A stretch of DNA of 64,000 nucleotides. Origin: JABDQA01 sp963759125 (GTDB lineage Bacteria > Desulfobacterota > Desulfobulbia > Desulfobulbales > Desulfocapsaceae). This document shows positions 56,377-64,000 of this stretch, one piece after another (positions within the stretch are counted from its first letter, which is position 1; every line of letters starts with the position of its first letter). The notes beneath the pieces are model-generated. The model worked only from the letters and a program-made list of their open reading frames with translations, was not told the origin of the DNA and did not search any database. Made by a program: the position numbers and the translations under genes. The stretch covers positions 48,473-112,472 of the forward strand of contig CAVWXN010000006.1 of NCBI GenBank assembly GCA_963759125.1, written 5' to 3'.

Positions 56377-58747
56377 TTAATAATAGAACTTCAGAGGACT
56401 GCCGAGGTTGGCCAGACTGAATATCAGCATGAACTTGGTTTCTTCAGGCGTGTATTGTGAACCCAGTTCAACCGACCAGCATAGGGCTTGGTAGAGCAAG
56501 GCCAGATTTGCCTCGTTGGTTTCGTCGTTGGCTATGGAATGTTCGATGCTGAATCTGGCCCTGAGGCTCGAAAATAGTGCGGCATCAATGACGCCATTGA
56601 TCTGATTGGTGTCGTTTAGTTCCCCATTGTCCTTGAAATAGTATTCAAGTTTAAAGAAATCACCACGTCTGGTTCTATAGGTGCCTTCAAGGTCGTGAAG
56701 AGCAAAAATGTTTTCGTAGACATCATAATCGGTCTTGTACCAGAACTCGAGGAACTGAACAGGAATCCATTTAAGATCCAGATTGATGTCTGAGAACGGT
56801 TCATCGGAGCGCGTCGTCGATAAAACTGTAATCCTGCCTAATCTTGAACCAGCCGTAATCCCGATCGGTGTTGTTGCCTGAAAGGGCATTGAAGAAGTTG
56901 TCAATCCCATAGGCCAACTGATTCTGTTCAGCAACTCGGTCTACGCCATCGAAGCTGGGCAGGTCATCCTGGTCGACATCGGGGAGATAGTCATATTCGA
57001 CATAGGGACGAACCTGATGGGTCAGACCGGTCATGCTTTTACCTGACATGGCGAAGGTACGCATCAGGGTGGTGCCTAATTCGGCTTTGACGTCAAAGAG
57101 CAGACGGTTTTGCGAATCACTTTCGTCCCATTGAGCGTCGCCGTACTCCTGGACAATATAATAGGTATCTCTGACACCAACTTCGGCCCGTGATTCAAGG
57201 TAGGGGCTGATCGGCAACGGGGCGCTCAGGGTGGGATAGAGGTCAAAGCGATGTCCTCCAATACCTTCTTCACGCCAGAAATTGGCATAATCCGTATCCC
57301 ATTGCAGGGTCAGATCCCAAAAATTTTCGAAGGGGACGGTACCGGTGTAGTCAATGGCGGGCAGATTCCACAGCGGAGTTGGCAGCTCGTTGCCGTCCGC
57401 ATCAAACTTGTCGTCATCCGAGCGGACATCGTTGATACCCAGCAACCTGGCCTCAAGAGAGGTGGATCCCCAGGACCGTTGAAGGCCAAACCGGTTGGTA
57501 CGTTGATCATCCGTCTTGTTCTCCAGACTCCGCCCGAAGGTGTCTAAATATTGATCATTACTGTTTATGAAACCGGTGAGGCCGGTGTTGAATTCCCTTA
57601 GGTAGTCGCGGTCAGAGACTATGTCGAGATCAAGACGAGAGGTCCAGGAGGGGCCAAAATCCTGGTCCGCCTTACCGCGGAACCAGTAGCGATCCTTGTT
57701 ATCGTGGGTATAGCCGGTTTCCTCGTAATATTCGGTTTCCGATGGATCGCTGAGATCATCATACAGATAGTTGGCCATCAACAGCCCCTTGTCGTTGGGG
57801 TCAGTAATGTAGCGGAACTCGACGCCCGGCATATAGCCGCGGTTGACGAAATACTGAGTGTAGATGGTGAGATCCGTGGAATCTGAGATATTCCAGAAGA
57901 ATGGCAGGTTAAACCCGAAACCACTGTTCTCTGCCGTGCTCAACTCTGGTAGCAGAAAACCTGTCTCTCTCTTGTTTTTCGCCGGTATGTAAAGAAATGG
58001 CGAATAGAATACCGGCACATCTTTGATACGGAAACGGGCATGCTTGAGTTTCGCATAGCCGTCCTGTTCTATAATGACATCACTGGCGGCGAAACTCCAT
58101 GGAGCTTTCTTGCCTTCCGGGATTTTACAGGTGATTATCCAGCCGTCTTCTATATGATAAGTTTTGAAACCGACTTTTTCGATAACTTCGGCTTCAAGGT
58201 GCAGATCCTTTTCGCTGCCGAGGATGGTCGCCTTCTTGAATGTCCCGGTCTCCTGTTCCAGGTTGACAACTGCCTGTTCTGCAATAATGGATTGATCGTC
58301 GGCTTCTACGGAGACGTTACCCCGTGCTTTTATGGTATTCAGGACGACGTCATAGGTCATCCAGTCTGCCTTGATGATGATTTGATCTTCGTAGACAGGT
58401 TCCTGTTCGGTATCCAGACTCTCTGGTGTCACTTCCACCTCGGGCTGCCCTTCTTCGAGCAGGACGTTCCAGTCTGTTACTCCTTCAACTCCATCTTCTG
58501 ATCCCGGCGGTTTTGGGGGGATTTTCTTACGCTTGATCAGAACGATATTTCCTTCGGCCACGATACTTTCTGGATTTTCGTAACGAATGATCTTATCGGC
58601 GCTGATATCCCACTCTTCGGTGGCAACTTTCTGGGCGGCCGAGGACGATTCGTCGGCATTGCTGGCGACCGGCACAGAGATAATCAGAGAGGAAAAAATG
58701 CAGAAAAACAGGATCAAGACTGACAGACGTGGCACCAGCTTTGTCAC
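56377..58747 (-). CDS. lptD: LPS-assembly outer-membrane protein LptD (one frameshift)
   Basis: LptD inserts lipopolysaccharide into the outer leaflet of the outer membrane. The start is GTG 58747 with AAAGGAGA upstream. A signal peptide (about residues 1-31) precedes an LptA-like OstA domain (WDISADKIIRYENPESIVAEGNIVL) interrupted by an acidic insertion of about 50 residues. The LptD barrel follows (PVFYSPFLYIPAKNKRETGFLLPEL, FFWNISDSTDLTIYTQYF). The frame changes near 56810-56830, as if one base were extra, and the last strands continue from RSDEPFSDINLDLKW to the stop at 56377. The rejoined length of about 790 residues is normal. Essential in most Gram-negatives, so the break is probably an artefact. 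Confidence 0.92.
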
Positions 58748-59369
58748 GATACTCTCCTTTGAAACATGAAGTGGTAAACGACCACATGGCTTTTACCGGA
58801 CACACTCCGAACCCGGTTTCCGTTCCGGCCCTTCAAGGTCCGAAATGTACGGTTCGAGCCCTTCGGTGTCAAGCCAAAAGTAACAGTTTTGCCTTGATAA
58901 TAAAGGATATATGATATACTTTCCTGTCAGTTTACCGCGAATAAACGATAAAACCATCTTTTTTCGAAATGCTCGCTAAAAAGATGACTATATTCTGGTA
59001 GAACAGGGGGCACCTGTAAAAGCCATGCCAACGACCGGTAGCAGTAATGATGGCGGGGGTGGGTAGCGATACTTAACAGGACGGCCTCACAGACGACTGG
59101 GATCTTTTCAGTACAGGTTGGCAGAGTTACTGCCAACGAGTTGGATCCCGCGGAAATTGGAGGCATTGTCTGTCCGCAGTAAAAAATCTCGATATTTCCT
59201 GTACCGGTTAATCCGGGCAGAGCGGAACAGACGGTGCCGGTAAAACGGTAATAATTGGTTACCATGAAAATGAGTGGTGTTAAGGATTGTGCCACGGGCA
59301 ACAATTCACCTGACACCCGGAAGGTGCAGGAGCCGATCTGGCTGATCGGTTTCTGCTGCAAGGAGTTGT
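58748..59369. other. Long divergent region and probable 5' leader of the RNase E/G gene
   Basis: About 620 bases between lptD and the RNase gene hold no convincing gene. A promoter candidate at 58894-58920 would give a leader of about 440 bases. A perfect hairpin, GTTGGCAG-AGTTA-CTGCCAAC (59117-59137), lies in it. A 150-codon open frame on the minus strand (58927-59379) has no ribosome site and no family resemblance. A long leader is notable because E. coli rne uses one for autoregulation. Confidence 0.5.
58894..58920 (+). promoter_or_regulatory. Candidate promoter for the RNase E/G gene
   Basis: TTGATA (58894-58899) and TATACT (58915-58920) match sigma-70 elements at four to five positions each, with a short 15-base spacer, in an A+T-rich patch. 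Confidence 0.4.
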
Positions 59370-61445
59370 ATGTCACCATCGGAAAAAGACAGTAAATCGT
59401 CAGAAAAATCCAATCTCATATCCAAAATCAAAACCACCACCGGGGCCTGGTGGAAAAGCAGGGTTATTCACGAAAGTCATGAACCAGCTCCCTCGGAGTC
59501 TCCTGCCAGCTCGGATACTGAAGAATCTGAAAAAACGATCAAAAGAAGTGAGGCTGCCAGAGAAAGTGTTTCGAAGCCGACTTCTGCCGATCAGTCCTCA
59601 ACAGATACACCCGTTGCCGATACGGTTTCGGCTCATTCTGGGGACGGGATAAGCGGCGAATCCACACACAGCGAATCCACCGAAGCCGAGGGTTCGTCGA
59701 ATTTGGATCCAGAAGCCCCCGAGGAAAAATCTGCGCAGCAGGAGAAAAAAGCTCAGAAGCCCAGGAGAGGCCGAGGCAGAAGATCGCAAACCAAATCGCA
59801 GAAAAGTAAAGAGAAGAGCGATGCAGCGGAGTCACCAGACGACGAATCGCCTGTCGAGGCAAAAGAGAAGAGAGCTCAACCGCAGTCTGCCAAGGAGCAT
59901 AAGCCGGTCATCAAGCTGTTGATAAATGCTGATGAACCGGAAGAATGCAGGCTGGCCCTGCTTGAGGATGGACGGCTTGAATCACTTCATGTGACGACCA
60001 TCAGCCGGGTTCAGACAAGAAATAATATTTACAAGGCCCGGGTAGTCGCCGTCGAGCCCAACCTTCAGGCGGCGTTCGTCGATTATGGGACGGAGAAAAA
60101 CGGCTTCCTGGCGTTTAGTGAAATTCACCCCGAGTATTACCGACAGGAACTACCGCGGGATATCCAGAAGCTGGTGGAAGCACAGCAATGGAAAAAGCTG
60201 AGCATCAGCGATGTTATCGCCAAAGGGCAGGAGATGCTCGTCCAGGTCGTTAAGGAGGAAGTTGGCAAGAAGGGCGCCAACCTCACTACTTATCTGTCGG
60301 TGCCGGGACGCTGTGTTGTGCTCATGCCCGGCTCGGATTCGGAAGGAATATCGCGCAAAATTTCCGGGGAGGAGCGGCGCGGCCGTTTGCGGGAGATTAT
60401 GAACTCACTGTCGATTCCTGAAGGAATCGGCTGGATTGTAAGAACCGCCAGTGTCGATATCACCAAGACGGCGTTAACGAGGGATGTCCAGTTTCTGCTC
60501 AAGCTCTGGACAGAAATCAAGAGCAAAGGGCAGCATCTCGAAGGCGTCGGGCTGCTTTACCAGGATCACAACTGCGTGATGCGATTTCTGCGCGAACACT
60601 TTGATCCGACCACCCAGGAAATCCTGGTCGATGATGTGGCGGCACTCGAGAAGGTAAAGGATTTTACCGAAATGCTTCCGGCCAAGCAGCGCCAGGTAAA
60701 AGTCAAACTGCACCGTGGGGCGAGGCCGATTTTCAACCAGTACAGTGTCGAGGATCAGATCGAATCGATTTATCAGCCCACCGTTAATCTTCCGTCGGGG
60801 GGTTCGATTGTGATTGAGCCCACCGAGGCCCTGGTTTCGATAGATGTCAATTCGGGCTCGACCGGCAAGGGTAAGAACTTTGAGGAGACCATCTTCCAGG
60901 CTAACTCGGAGGCGGCCGCGGAATTGGCCAGACAGCTGCGGCTGCGTGATCTTGGTGGGTTGATCGTCGTTGATTTTATCGATATGCGCAGCAGCAAGAA
61001 TATCAGGGAGGTGGAAAAGCAGGTCAAAACGGCTATGAAAAGAGACAAAGCCAAGGTCGACATCAGTCGGATATCGCGGTTCGGCCTTATGCAGATCTCA
61101 AGGCAGAAACTCGGCTCGCCGATCGAATCGAGCAATTATCGGGTCTGTGATCATTGCCGGGGCAGGGGTATGGTGAAGTCGGTGGAAATGCTGGCCCTAT
61201 TTTATCTGCGCAGAATCCATACCGGCGCAAGCCGAAAGCCGATCGTCCGAGTCGACTGCAAGTTTCCGCTCGATGTCGCCCAATATCTGCTCAATAACAA
61301 GCGCCAGGAAATCATGGAGCTTGAGGAAAAATACTCGACGAAGGTCATCATCACCGCCGATCCGACCCTTAAGCCGAGTGAACACGAGATCGCCTTCCTC
61401 AAGGCTGAAAAAGAGGAGCCTGAAAAAAAAACGGGCTTGAGTTGA
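59370..61445 (+). CDS. Ribonuclease E/G family with long N-terminal extension
   Basis: This endoribonuclease processes rRNA and degrades mRNA. The first about 175 of 691 residues are a charged, low-complexity extension ending in a basic patch (KPRRGRGRRSQ). The catalytic part then starts near VIKLLINADEPEECRLALL. It has an S1-type domain (NIYKARVVAVEPNLQAAFVD), the catalytic aspartates in SIDVNSGS and VVDFIDM, and the zinc-link CDHC before RGRG. Unlike E. coli RNase E, there is no long C-terminal scaffold, so any partner-binding region would be at the N-terminus. AAGGAG precedes the ATG with a short four-base spacing. Confidence 0.9.
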   Translation: MSPSEKDSKSSEKSNLISKIKTTTGAWWKSRVIHESHEPAPSESPASSDTEESEKTIKRSEAARESVSKPTSADQSSTDTPVADTVSAHSGDGISGESTHSESTEAEGSSNLDPEAPEEKSAQQEKKAQKPRRGRGRRSQTKSQKSKEKSDAAESPDDESPVEAKEKRAQPQSAKEHKPVIKLLINADEPEECRLALLEDGRLESLHVTTISRVQTRNNIYKARVVAVEPNLQAAFVDYGTEKNGFLAFSEIHPEYYRQELPRDIQKLVEAQQWKKLSISDVIAKGQEMLVQVVKEEVGKKGANLTTYLSVPGRCVVLMPGSDSEGISRKISGEERRGRLREIMNSLSIPEGIGWIVRTASVDITKTALTRDVQFLLKLWTEIKSKGQHLEGVGLLYQDHNCVMRFLREHFDPTTQEILVDDVAALEKVKDFTEMLPAKQRQVKVKLHRGARPIFNQYSVEDQIESIYQPTVNLPSGGSIVIEPTEALVSIDVNSGSTGKGKNFEETIFQANSEAAAELARQLRLRDLGGLIVVDFIDMRSSKNIREVEKQVKTAMKRDKAKVDISRISRFGLMQISRQKLGSPIESSNYRVCDHCRGRGMVKSVEMLALFYLRRIHTGASRKPIVRVDCKFPLDVAQYLLNNKRQEIMELEEKYSTKVIITADPTLKPSEHEIAFLKAEKEEPEKKTGLS

Positions 61446-61476
61446 ACCACAATCTGGAGTATAAAGACACTCCCGT

Positions 61477-61553
61477 GCACCAGTAGCTCAGCTGGATAGA
61501 GCAACGGACTACGAATCCGTAGGTCGGGCGTTCGAATCGCTCCTGGTGTACCA
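61477..61553 (+). tRNA. tRNA-Arg (anticodon ACG)
   Basis: The sequence folds as a full cloverleaf: acceptor 61477-61483 with 61543-61549 (first pair G-T), D stem GCTC/GAGC, anticodon stem ACGGA/TCCGT with loop CTACGAA (anticodon ACG), a five-base variable loop, T stem GGGCG/CGCTC with loop TTCGAAT, discriminator A and an encoded CCA. It lies 31 bases after the RNase gene stop. Confidence 0.96.
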
Positions 61554-61561
61554 GTTAAATC

Positions 61562-61596
61562 AAGCGGTTAGGCCATTTTGGCTTAACCGCTTTTTT
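61562..61596 (+). terminator. Terminator after tRNA-Arg
   Basis: AAGCGGTTA (61562-61570) pairs with TAACCGCTT (61584-61592), and the stem extends inward with GCC/GGC around an ATTTT loop. A run of T residues (61591-61596) follows. It ends the tRNA transcript and possibly the RNase transcript. Confidence 0.88.
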
Positions 61597-62387
61597 GTTT
61601 GGTTCTACGCCCGTTCTACGGAATCTATGAATTAACATAGATGGGGGTAGGGGGTACCCACCCCCAGGGTACCTCCCCTATATAGTTATAAAGGACTTAC
61701 AAAATTACGGCGAAATGTTGATTACGCAGAATGCGTAGTATCGGTCTGGATAGAGGATTTATAAGAAACACGTCAACAATACCGAAAGTCTTTTCTTTGT
61801 GACGGTTGCCTTATCAAATCTCTCCTATTTAGATGAAATGCCTTCTCGAAAACTCAAAGGAACAAATTGGATTTGCAGATAATCATAAAAGGTTAACATT
61901 GCCGAAACGAATCTCTTCAATTGGAGGGATGGGTGACCGGTAACCTATCAGGAACAGTCCTAAGTTGCAGGTTTGCTTAAATGGTTAAAATTGCCATTTA
62001 TAGCCTCCACCACTGCGATAACGTGTGTCTCTGCAGGCTACTCAGGAATCACTCTTAAGCTGTGCGTTTGACTCAAAAACTGAGGCTTGCCCATGAAGGA
62101 ACATCTTTACATGCTGATGTCCGTATTGAGTCAAAATATTGTTCAACATACACTATTCTATCTTCTGAAAGAGATATCAGCGTCGAAAAATATTCCGATG
62201 ATGTGAAATCCTCAAAAGCACATACGTTTTAAAATGTATTTGATTAATCGGTTCATTAAATTGGTCGGGAAAAATTTAATAAGAACAGTGAGACCAAATT
62301 GGAAGTTGCAAAGGGCCAGTATTAGAGACTAAATCAACACTATCTCTCTTGGCATTGCACTGGGAGATCATTTTTAAAAGCGAGATC
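61597..62387. other. A+T-rich, apparently non-coding segment after tRNA-Arg
   Basis: About 790 bases with no clear gene. Near the tRNA are a tandem GTTCTACG (in the 61600-61620 area), a perfect 7-base hairpin ATCTATG-AATTAA-CATAGAT, and a G-run/C-run block (about 61643-61679) with GGGTACCC. Further on there is a short GTG-initiated frame of 56 codons (62062-62232) and a 37-codon frame (62093-62206); neither is convincing. No integrase or repeat of the tRNA end is visible here. Position and composition suggest an island edge. Confidence 0.5.
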
Positions 62388-64000
62388 TTAGCTGTTTCCC
62401 ATATACGGACCCAAATCCATATCCTTATAGCCTAAGCCACCCGGAATTCGTGGATAAAGCGTTTCGTCCACATCACAAAGAACCTCCAAGAAAGAAGGCC
62501 CTACAGCATCTATCAGCTCAACCAAACTTTGTTTGAGATCACTCCTGTCTTCAACGCGCTTGTAAAATTTAAAATTTGCAACCCCTGCAAACTCTGCAAA
62601 ATTAAAAGATGTAATCTTTTCAGTTCCGACATACCTACTCTCATAAACATAATCTTGATAATTCCTCACCATGCAGTCACCGTGGTTGTTTAATAGTAGA
62701 ACCTTTACCGGTAACCCATATTTGCCAATGGTTAATAGTTCGCCCAAGTTCATTTGTAGACTTCCATCTCCATCAATGGCAATGATTGTCGCATCAGGAT
62801 CAGCAAAATGTGCTCCGATTGCTGCCGGTAGGGCGAACCCCATTGTTCCATAACCACCTGACGTCAAAAATGATTTTGGCTTCAATGTCTTCAAGTACTG
62901 TGCCGCAAGCATCTGGTGATTACCGACCCCAGTAGTGATTTTCATATCCTCGGTAATATGATTACAAAACAGTTCCATTACCTCTGCCTGCTGGATGGAT
63001 TGAGTACTCCTGTTGAAATCTAGTGGGAACCTCTTTTTCAGCTGCCTTGAATATTCTTGCCACTCTCCAATATCGAGACGGATATCATGCACCTCGGCAT
63101 ATTTGAGCAAATCATCAAGGGCTGTTTCGGCCTTGCCGATGAAAGAGAACTTCGGACTACGGGAAAAGCGTACCTCATGGACCTTCTTCGGGTTTATATC
63201 GAAGTAAGCAATGTCCGCCTCCAGACCGGCCTCTCCAACCTTCTGAGATACACGGTCATCCCAGCGAATTCCAAAAGCCACGAAGAGGTCCGTTTTCTGG
63301 ATAGCCATATTTGCTGCAGGTACACCGAACATGCCCAGCATTCCCAAAGACCAGTCTGATTTCTCTTCAAGTACACCCTTTCCCATCAGGCTGTGGATTG
63401 ACGGTACTTTGAAACGTCTGTTAAATTCTCTGATCCGTTCGCTTGCGTCATAAGAGTTCAAACCACCACCGACATAAAGAAGTGGTCTCCGCGCTTTCTT
63501 CAACAAATCGAAGAACTGGCGGCATTGATTTTCACCGAGGTGTCTTTCTTCGTCGTACTTGCTCAGGAACCGTTTAGGGTTGATTCCCTGGTATCTTCCC
63601 TCTAGTTTTTTGAATGTCAAATGGAAAATCAATAACAACAGGTCCGGGCTTCCCCGATCTGGCTAGAAAGTAGGCGTCCTTTACCACCTCTTCAACATCC
63701 TGCAGTTCATTTACCAGAATAACTTTCTTTGCAGCATCAGCAAATATGCTTTCAACATTGATGTGCTGAAACTCATCAGTGCCCATTTTAGTGCGAGCAA
63801 CCTGGCCGGCGAAGACCATTAAGGGAATGGAATCAGCATTTGCATCAGCAACGGCTGTAAGTGTATTGGTAATAGCCGGTCCGGATGTCACGACAGCAAT
63901 ACCAACGTTACTTCCAGCCCTTGAATACCCTCCTGCTGCAAATGCGCAGGCTTGCTCATTTGCCCCTACGATGATCTCGATACCAACTTCATCAAGAGCA
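62388..64000 (-). CDS. ThDP-dependent acetolactate-synthase-like enzyme (5' end missing, one frameshift)
   Basis: The gene runs off the right edge. The visible N-terminal part has the activating glutamate in GANEQACAFAAGGYSRAG and TSGPAITNTLTAVADA. The frame changes near 63605, in an A6 run (as if one base were extra), joining IDFPFDIQK to LEGRYQGINPKRF. The C-terminal ThDP domain has GYGTMGFALPAAIGA and the GDG...NN motif (IDGDGSLQMN ... LLLNN). The block after NN reads HGDCMVRNYQD where acetolactate synthases have YLGMVRQWQ-like residues, so the substrate may differ; YerE-type enzymes that add acetyl branches to sugars are an alternative. No ilvN follows. Base composition is visibly A+T-richer than in the rest of the window. 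Confidence 0.75.

Noticed and set aside
58927..59379. 150-codon open frame on the minus strand upstream of the RNase gene
   Set aside because: It starts inside the RNase coding sequence, has no ribosome site, resembles no family, and overlaps the likely leader with its hairpin.
62062..62232. Short GTG-initiated frame (56 codons) in the A+T-rich gap after tRNA-Arg
   Set aside because: The amino acid composition is plausible, but there is no ribosome site, no recognised domain, and the frame is too short to stand without homologues.
1..64000. CRISPR arrays, insertion sequences, integrases or phage genes
   Set aside because: No evenly spaced direct repeats, transposase or integrase motifs were seen; the only mobile-like items are the two REP-like elements.

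Overview
The window looks like chromosome of a Gram-negative, sulfate-reducing deltaproteobacterium (Desulfobacterota, most like the Desulfobulbales). The main evidence is a complete dsrMKJOP membrane-complex operon preceded by an RsbRD_N-domain gene, together with outer-membrane biogenesis genes (lptD, surA, a ydbH-ynbE-ydbL cluster, mltA, mltB), cytochrome c biogenesis genes and a sirohaem/haem branch. The placement is inferred from gene content and protein motifs; no marker-gene search was possible.

Layout. 1-2937 (+): the end of an ExeA/GspA-like ATPase, a membrane-anchored SPOR protein and a PlsC-like acyltransferase. 2954-10476 (-): a TetR-controlled RND efflux operon (TetR, adaptor, pump, TolC-like channel) and a PflX-like radical SAM gene, with three repeated operator-like sites upstream. 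10879-12536 (+): CcdA and RarD. 12688-19958 (-): folP, ftsH, carB, carA. 20299-22737 (+): a ModF-like twin ATPase and a divergent crotonase. 22838-28358 (-): a predicted Rossmann-type protein, cmoB-cmoA and ydbL-ynbE-ydbH. 28753-30381 (+): a lipoyl/biotinyl-like barrel protein and a BirA-like ligase. 30386-32771 (-): recO, a RodZ-like gene and surA. 33029-40914 (mostly +): a TlpA-like thioredoxin, a tiny exported protein, uppP, a sirohaem gene, a CcsA-like gene, hemA, an unknown gene, a MazG-like gene and a tail-specific protease. 41093-46858 (+): RsbRD_N plus dsrMKJOP. 47014-52096: pilD, then pyrK-pyrD, DUF1232, aroE and aroA. 52100-58747 (-): a SAM-hydroxide adenosyltransferase, mltA, mltB, a DHH phosphoesterase and lptD. 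59370-61553 (+): an N-terminally extended RNase E/G and tRNA-Arg(ACG). After the tRNA the sequence becomes visibly A+T-richer, with about 0.8 kb lacking any clear gene and then a ThDP-dependent acetolactate-synthase-like gene cut by the right edge. This looks like a genomic-island boundary.

Functional links. The sirohaem and haem genes could supply cofactors for dissimilatory sulfite reduction, and the CcdA, TlpA and CcsA proteins could support maturation of cytochromes such as DsrJ; these links are inference. Several gene groups serve the cell envelope (LptD, SurA, YdbH system, UppP, MltA/MltB, SPOR protein).

Data quality. Eleven otherwise well conserved genes, including essential ones (carA, folP, lptD) and dsrK/dsrO, are interrupted by about 16 single-base frame changes. 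Frame arithmetic makes about 13 of these the equivalent of one extra base. Sequencing or assembly indels are the simplest explanation, so interrupted genes are annotated here as whole loci.

Most interesting items: the barrel-protein/BirA-like pair (28753-30381), two matching REP-like inverted-repeat pairs (46930-47012 and 52922-53006), the ModF homologue with a degenerate first nucleotide site, the structured leaders before the crotonase and the RNase, the triple TetR operators, and the island-like segment after tRNA-Arg.
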